Assembly: GCF_001011035.1 (NCBI RefSeq)
Contig: NZ_CP011492.1
Coordinates: 434,001 to 498,000 of the forward strand
From: Streptomyces sp. CNQ-509
GTDB lineage: Bacteria; Actinomycetota; Actinomycetes; Streptomycetales; Streptomycetaceae
Reading direction: 5' to 3'
DNA: 64,000 nt
Under the pieces are notes generated by a model that was not told where the DNA came from, made no database searches, and saw nothing but the letters and a program-made list of their open reading frames with translations. Below, piece by piece: positions 60,285-64,000 of this stretch. The first letter of the stretch is position 1; each line of letters starts with the position of its first letter. The position numbers and the translations under genes were made by a program.

Positions 60285-62738
60285 ATGGCACAGGGCTCCG
60301 TCCAGGTCACGCACACCGGCTCCGTAAGGACCGGGCGATGGCGCCGGCGCACCGGGGAGTACGGGTCGCTCGCGGCGGCCCTGGAGGCCGCGGGCGACGG
60401 CGACGTGCTCTCGCTGGCCCCGGGCACGTACCGGGAGAATGTCGTGCTGGAGCGGGCGGTGACGCTGCGCGGTCCGGGCGGCGCGGTCGGCTCCGTCCGC
60501 ATCGCACCGGCCGACGGCGTGGCGCTGACCGTCCGGGCGTCCGCGGTGGTCGAGGGGCTGCACGTCGAAGGGGAGGACGCGGCGGTCCCGGCGGTGCTCG
60601 TCGAGTCGGGCCGGCCGGAGCTGACCGGGCTGCGGGTCGTCACCCGCTCCGCCGCGGGCATAGAGGTCCGCGGCGACGCCCGGCCCACGGTCCGCCGTTG
60701 CGCCGTCGACAACCCGGTCGGCACGGGGGTCACGTTCGCCGACGGGTCCGGCGGCGCGCTGGAGAACTGCGAGGTGCTGGCCGCCGGGCGCAGCGGCATC
60801 GCGGTGCGCGGCGGTTCGAGCGCCCACCTGTCGCAATGCCGCATCCACCACGCGGGCGGCGCGGGGCTGCTGCTCACCGGGGAGGGCAGCACGGTCGAGG
60901 CGGTGGGCTGTGAGGTCTACGAGATCAAGGGCGCCGGCGTGCAGTTGACGTCCCGCGCCTCCGGGGAGCTGACGGACTGCACGGTGCACCGCACCTCGGG
61001 GGACGGCATCTCGCTCGACACCGAGGCCGTCGTCAAGCTCACCGACTGCGAGGTCCACGACGTCCCGGAGAACGCCGTGGACCTGCGCTCGCGCGCGCAG
61101 GCGAAGCTGGCGCGGGTCACCGTGCGCCGGTTCGGGCGCAACGGCCTGTCGGTGTGGGACGCGGGCACGCGCGCCGAGGCGGCGCAGTGCGAGGTCCACG
61201 ACAGCACCGGCGACTATCCCGCGGTGTGGGTGAGCGACGGTGCGGCGGCGTCGTTCACGTCCTGCCGGGTGCACGACGTGCCCGACGCGCTCGTGGTCCT
61301 CGACCGCGGCTCGTCGGTCGAGGCGACGGACACCGACCTCGCGCAGATCCGCGGCACGGCGGTGTCGGTGAGCGACGGCGCCACGGTGGCGCTGGAGCAG
61401 TGCCGGATCCGGGACGCGGCGACCGGCGCGTGGTTCCGCGACCACGGCAGCGGCGGCAATGTGCGGGACACCACGGTCGACTCGGTCGCCTCGGGGATCA
61501 TCGTCACCAAGGGCGCCGACCCGGCGGTCGAGGGCTGCACGATCACCTCGCCCACGGAGGCCGGGGTCTTCGTCTCGGCGGCGGGGCGCGGCTCGTTCAC
61601 CGGCTGCCGCGTCACCGGGAGCCTGGGGTACGGCTTCCACGTCATCGACGGCTGCCGTTCGGCCCTCACCCGCTGCCGTACGGAGCGCTGCGCGCGCGGC
61701 GGCTACGAGTTCGCGGACGCGGGCCCGTCCGCCCCCGAGGGCTCCGGCGGCGGCCCCGTCGTGGAGGACTGCACGAGCGACGAGAGCGCGGAGATGGCCA
61801 GCGCCCGCCCCACCGTGCCCGCCGCCCGCACCGAGCCGGAACCGGACGGCCTGCTGGGCGCGTTCGCGCCGCAGCGGGCGGGCGCGGCGGGTGCCGTACG
61901 GCCGGCCGCCGAGGCGCAGCCCGCGGCCCGGCCCGCCCGGGAGGTGCTGGCGGAACTGGACGCGCTGGTCGGGCTGGAGAACGTCAAGCGCGAGGTGCGG
62001 GCGCTCACCGACATGATCGAGGTCGGCCGGCGGCGCCGGCAGGCGGGTCTGAAGGCCGCCTCGGTCCGCCGCCACCTGGTCTTCACCGGCTCCCCCGGCA
62101 CCGGCAAGACGACCGTGGCGCGGATGTACGGCGAGATCCTCTCGTCGCTGGGCGTGCTGGAGCGTGGGCACCTGGTCGAGGTCTCCCGGGTCGACCTGGT
62201 CGGCGAGCACATCGGCTCGACCGCGATCCGTACCCAGCAGGCGTTCGAACGCGCCCACGGCGGCGTGCTGTTCATCGACGAGGCGTACGCGCTGGCGCCC
62301 GAGGACTCCGGCCGCGACTTCGGCCGCGAGGCCATCGACACGCTGGTGAAGCTGATGGAGGACCACCGCGAGTCGGTCGTGGTGATCGCCGCCGGCTACA
62401 CGACGGAGATGGAGCGGTTCCTCGCCGTCAACCCCGGGGTGGCCTCGCGCTTCTCCCGCACCATCACCTTCGGCGACTACACCGCGGAGGAACTGCTGCG
62501 GATAGTCACGCAGCAGGCCGAGGAGCACGAGTACCGGCTGGGTGACGGTACGGACGAGGCGCTGCTGAAGTACTTCACCGTGATCCCCAAGGGCGCCGGC
62601 TTCGGCAACGGCCGTACCGCGCGGCAGACGTTCGAGGCGATGGTGGAGCGGCACGCCGGCCGCGTGGCCCAGCTTCCGGACCCCACGACCGACGAACTGA
62701 CGCTCCTCTACCCGGACGACATCCCCGTCCTGCCCTGA
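60285..62738 (+). CDS. Right-handed beta-helix protein fused to a CbxX/EccA-type AAA+ ATPase
   Basis: An 817-residue fusion. Residues about 20-500 form a right-handed parallel beta-helix of roughly 20 turns, each about 22-24 residues with a Cys-x-V/I-x-x or DCTV/NCEV word. The C-terminal 280 residues are a CbxX/CfqX AAA+ ATPase: Walker A GSPGTGKTT near 604, Walker B VLFIDEAYAL near 661 and an ASRFSRTI arginine-finger region. The Ala/Pro-rich linker is about 510-560. The ATPase half resembles EccA of type VII secretion, but no secretion genes are beside it. Beta-helices usually bind glycans or repetitive polymers, so an ATP-driven remodeller of such a polymer is a guess. The ATG at 60285 follows AGAGCAGGAC. 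Confidence 0.87.
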   Translation: MAQGSVQVTHTGSVRTGRWRRRTGEYGSLAAALEAAGDGDVLSLAPGTYRENVVLERAVTLRGPGGAVGSVRIAPADGVALTVRASAVVEGLHVEGEDAAVPAVLVESGRPELTGLRVVTRSAAGIEVRGDARPTVRRCAVDNPVGTGVTFADGSGGALENCEVLAAGRSGIAVRGGSSAHLSQCRIHHAGGAGLLLTGEGSTVEAVGCEVYEIKGAGVQLTSRASGELTDCTVHRTSGDGISLDTEAVVKLTDCEVHDVPENAVDLRSRAQAKLARVTVRRFGRNGLSVWDAGTRAEAAQCEVHDSTGDYPAVWVSDGAAASFTSCRVHDVPDALVVLDRGSSVEATDTDLAQIRGTAVSVSDGATVALEQCRIRDAATGAWFRDHGSGGNVRDTTVDSVASGIIVTKGADPAVEGCTITSPTEAGVFVSAAGRGSFTGCRVTGSLGYGFHVIDGCRSALTRCRTERCARGGYEFADAGPSAPEGSGGGPVVEDCTSDESAEMASARPTVPAARTEPEPDGLLGAFAPQRAGAAGAVRPAAEAQPAARPAREVLAELDALVGLENVKREVRALTDMIEVGRRRRQAGLKAASVRRHLVFTGSPGTGKTTVARMYGEILSSLGVLERGHLVEVSRVDLVGEHIGSTAIRTQQAFERAHGGVLFIDEAYALAPEDSGRDFGREAIDTLVKLMEDHRESVVVIAAGYTTEMERFLAVNPGVASRFSRTITFGDYTAEELLRIVTQQAEEHEYRLGDGTDEALLKYFTVIPKGAGFGNGRTARQTFEAMVERHAGRVAQLPDPTTDELTLLYPDDIPVLP

Positions 62739-64000
62739 ACCGCCGCGCCGTCCGCGGTCTCCGCGTCCGGCTCCCCCGCGGGCCGCGGCACCTGCCGCGG
62801 CCACTCCTCCACGGGCGCGGCGGGGGCGACGGAGATGCGGGCGATCAGCTCGGCGCGCTCGACCGCGAACGCCGGGTCGGCCTGGTAGTCGGAGTGCGCG
62901 TTGATCGCGGCGGGCAGCGGGTGTTCCGGCGTGCGCTCGAAGGCGAGCGGGTCCTTGAGCGGCTTGCGGTCGACGTCGCTGGGCCGCCCGTCCGGCGGCG
63001 TGGGCCGCACCGGGCCGCCGATGGGGTCGGTCAGCCGCCACAGGTTGCGCCAGGCGTGCGTCTGGTCGTCGAGTTCCGCCAGCGCCCGGTCGCCGAAGTA
63101 GGCGGGGAACCAGCGCCCGTAGAGCCGGCGCAGCGGTGACCCGTACGTCAGCAGCGCGACCCGGCCGCGGATGTCCGGGTCGAGCTGCCAGACCGCGGCG
63201 GCGGCGAGCACGCTGCCCTGGGAGTGCCCGGAGATGACCAGGCAGCCGCCGGTGCGGCTGGTCCAGGTGCTGGTCCGCCAGGCGAGGTCGGGCACGGCGC
63301 GCTCGGCGTAGCAGGGGGGCGCGAAGGGGTGGGCGGCGCGCGGCCAGAAGGTCCCGACGTCCCAGAGGATCCCGACCGTACGGCGCGACTTGGGATCCCG
63401 GTACGCCTGCCGGCCCATGGCCAGCAGCAGGATGACCCCGGCGCCCATCATCCAGGAGCCGAGCGCCTGCCCGGTCTGCGCCAGCCCCGGCAGCGGCCCG
63501 GGAGCGCCGCGGGCGGCCTTGCCCGGCACCTCGTCGGTGAGCCAGGCGCCGAGGACGGCGCCCGCGCCGAGGACCAGGGTGGCGAGCGCGGCGGCGCCGA
63601 GCGCGGGCGGCGCGTCGTCGGTGAGCCGGGCGCGGGCGATGGCGCCCGCGATGCGGCCGGTGCGCGGGTCGTTGTCCCCGGTGTAGCGGTGCTCGGTGGG
63701 GTAGAGCCCGGCGACCTCGGTGGCGATCCGACGGCGCAGCACCCACATCCGCCAGCCGCCGGCCAGCGCCAGCAGCAGCACGAGGAGGGCGATCAGCGGT
63801 ATCGCCGTGGCCTGCCAGGAGAGCACCACGGGCGGTCCCGCGAGCGGGCCGTTCTCGCCGGGGGTGGCGCCGCGGTCCAGCCAGTCGGCGACGCGCTGGG
63901 CGACGCCGCCGGAGAAGACCCCGGCCACCGCGCTGGCCAGCAGCGCGACGCAGGCGCCGCCGAGGCCGCGCAGCGCGGGCGGCTCGCCGGTGGCGCGGCG
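62708..64000 (-). CDS. Membrane-anchored alpha/beta-hydrolase-like protein, 5' end cut by window edge
   Basis: The frame runs from 62708 to the right edge with no stop, so the N-terminus is missing. Near the edge it encodes a hydrophobic stretch (LGGACVALLASAVAGVFSG), then further predicted helices at about 40-60, 108-130 and 155-175 of the visible part. The catalytic nucleophile-elbow GHSQGS follows near 238, after a LVIS strand, typical of a lipase or esterase fold. The tail is Pro/Ala-rich. The 3' end overlaps the beta-helix/AAA+ gene by 31 bp in convergent orientation. Function is unknown beyond probable serine-hydrolase activity at the membrane. Confidence 0.75.
   Translation of the reverse strand, partial: RRATGEPPALRGLGGACVALLASAVAGVFSGGVAQRVADWLDRGATPGENGPLAGPPVVLSWQATAIPLIALLVLLLALAGGWRMWVLRRRIATEVAGLYPTEHRYTGDNDPRTGRIAGAIARARLTDDAPPALGAAALATLVLGAGAVLGAWLTDEVPGKAARGAPGPLPGLAQTGQALGSWMMGAGVILLLAMGRQAYRDPKSRRTVGILWDVGTFWPRAAHPFAPPCYAERAVPDLAWRTSTWTSRTGGCLVISGHSQGSVLAAAAVWQLDPDIRGRVALLTYGSPLRRLYGRWFPAYFGDRALAELDDQTHAWRNLWRLTDPIGGPVRPTPPDGRPSDVDRKPLKDPLAFERTPEHPLPAAINAHSDYQADPAFAVERAELIARISVAPAAPVEEWPRQVPRPAGEPDAETADGAAVQGRTGMSSG

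Noticed and set aside
1..64000. tRNA, rRNA, CRISPR array, insertion sequence or prophage
   Set aside because: Reading both strands I saw no cloverleaf-like gene, no rRNA segment, no regularly spaced repeats of CRISPR type, and no transposase, integrase or phage structural protein.

Overview
The window comes from the chromosome of a high-GC actinomycete, almost certainly a Streptomyces or close relative. The base composition is very GC-rich, codon third positions are nearly all G or C, and GTG starts are frequent. Gene content is typical of the genus: an NsdA-type differentiation regulator, a DUF6643-type Pro/Gln-rich protein, DUF397, a Roadblock protein, SpoIIE-type phosphatases and a Hanks-type kinase. 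From memory, the order at the left end (sugar-nucleotide transferase, eukaryote-like cardiolipin synthase, crr, ptsI, small hypothetical, acetoacetyl-CoA ligase) matches a conserved Streptomyces core block. I see no rRNA, tRNA, CRISPR array, insertion sequence, prophage or antibiotic cluster.

Layout. 1-10.1 kb: sugar-nucleotide pyrophosphorylase (cut by the left edge), CDP-alcohol phosphatidyltransferase, the PTS proteins IIA-Glc (crr) and Enzyme I (ptsI), a cysteine-containing hypothetical protein, acetoacetate-CoA ligase and a GH31 alpha-glucosidase. 10.4-14 kb: SpoIIE phosphatase, VanX-like D,D-dipeptidase, and a TrmH/RluA pair of RNA-modifying enzymes. 14.3-16.5 kb: glycerol facilitator and glycerol kinase. 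16.6-17.6 kb: an orphan Roadblock protein and a small membrane protein. 17.7-24.9 kb: a three-gene SMC/kite/kleisin operon resembling MukBEF/MksBEF/Wadjet but with no nuclease (JetD/MksG) gene beside it. This is the most unusual block in the window. 25-33.4 kb: fused hydantoinase/oxoprolinase, a HEAT-like protein, a PAS-SpoIIE protein with a degraded active site, and the NsdA-like regulator. 33.7-38.2 kb: aminoglycoside-phosphotransferase-fold protein, a broken cell-wall amidase gene and a GH95 alpha-fucosidase. 38.3-47.4 kb: small conserved proteins, a maleylpyruvate-isomerase-fold/LRR pair, DUF397, an exonuclease/phosphatase-fold protein, a second phosphotransferase, a membrane protein, a secreted serine hydrolase and an FAD oxidoreductase. 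47.9-52.4 kb: Ser/Thr kinase with a long TPR array, translationally coupled to an MpaB-type oxygenase, then a methyltransferase. 52.7-54.8 kb: dhaKLM. 54.9-64 kb: ketopantoate-reductase-like protein, Nudix hydrolase, PH-like membrane protein, Asp/Glu racemase-like protein, HpnB-like glycosyltransferase, Pro/Gln-rich protein, a beta-helix/AAA+ fusion, and a membrane-anchored alpha/beta-hydrolase cut by the right edge.

How the genes connect. The clearest theme is C3 metabolism and its control. GlpF/GlpK bring in and phosphorylate glycerol. DhaKLM phosphorylates dihydroxyacetone using phosphate passed from Enzyme I, which is encoded about 48 kb away with IIA-Glc. HPr is not in the window. Most other genes are single units or short operons of general metabolism and regulation. 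Two genes show decay: the amidase (frameshift plus loss of the catalytic domain) and the PAS-SpoIIE protein (loss of metal-binding Asp residues).
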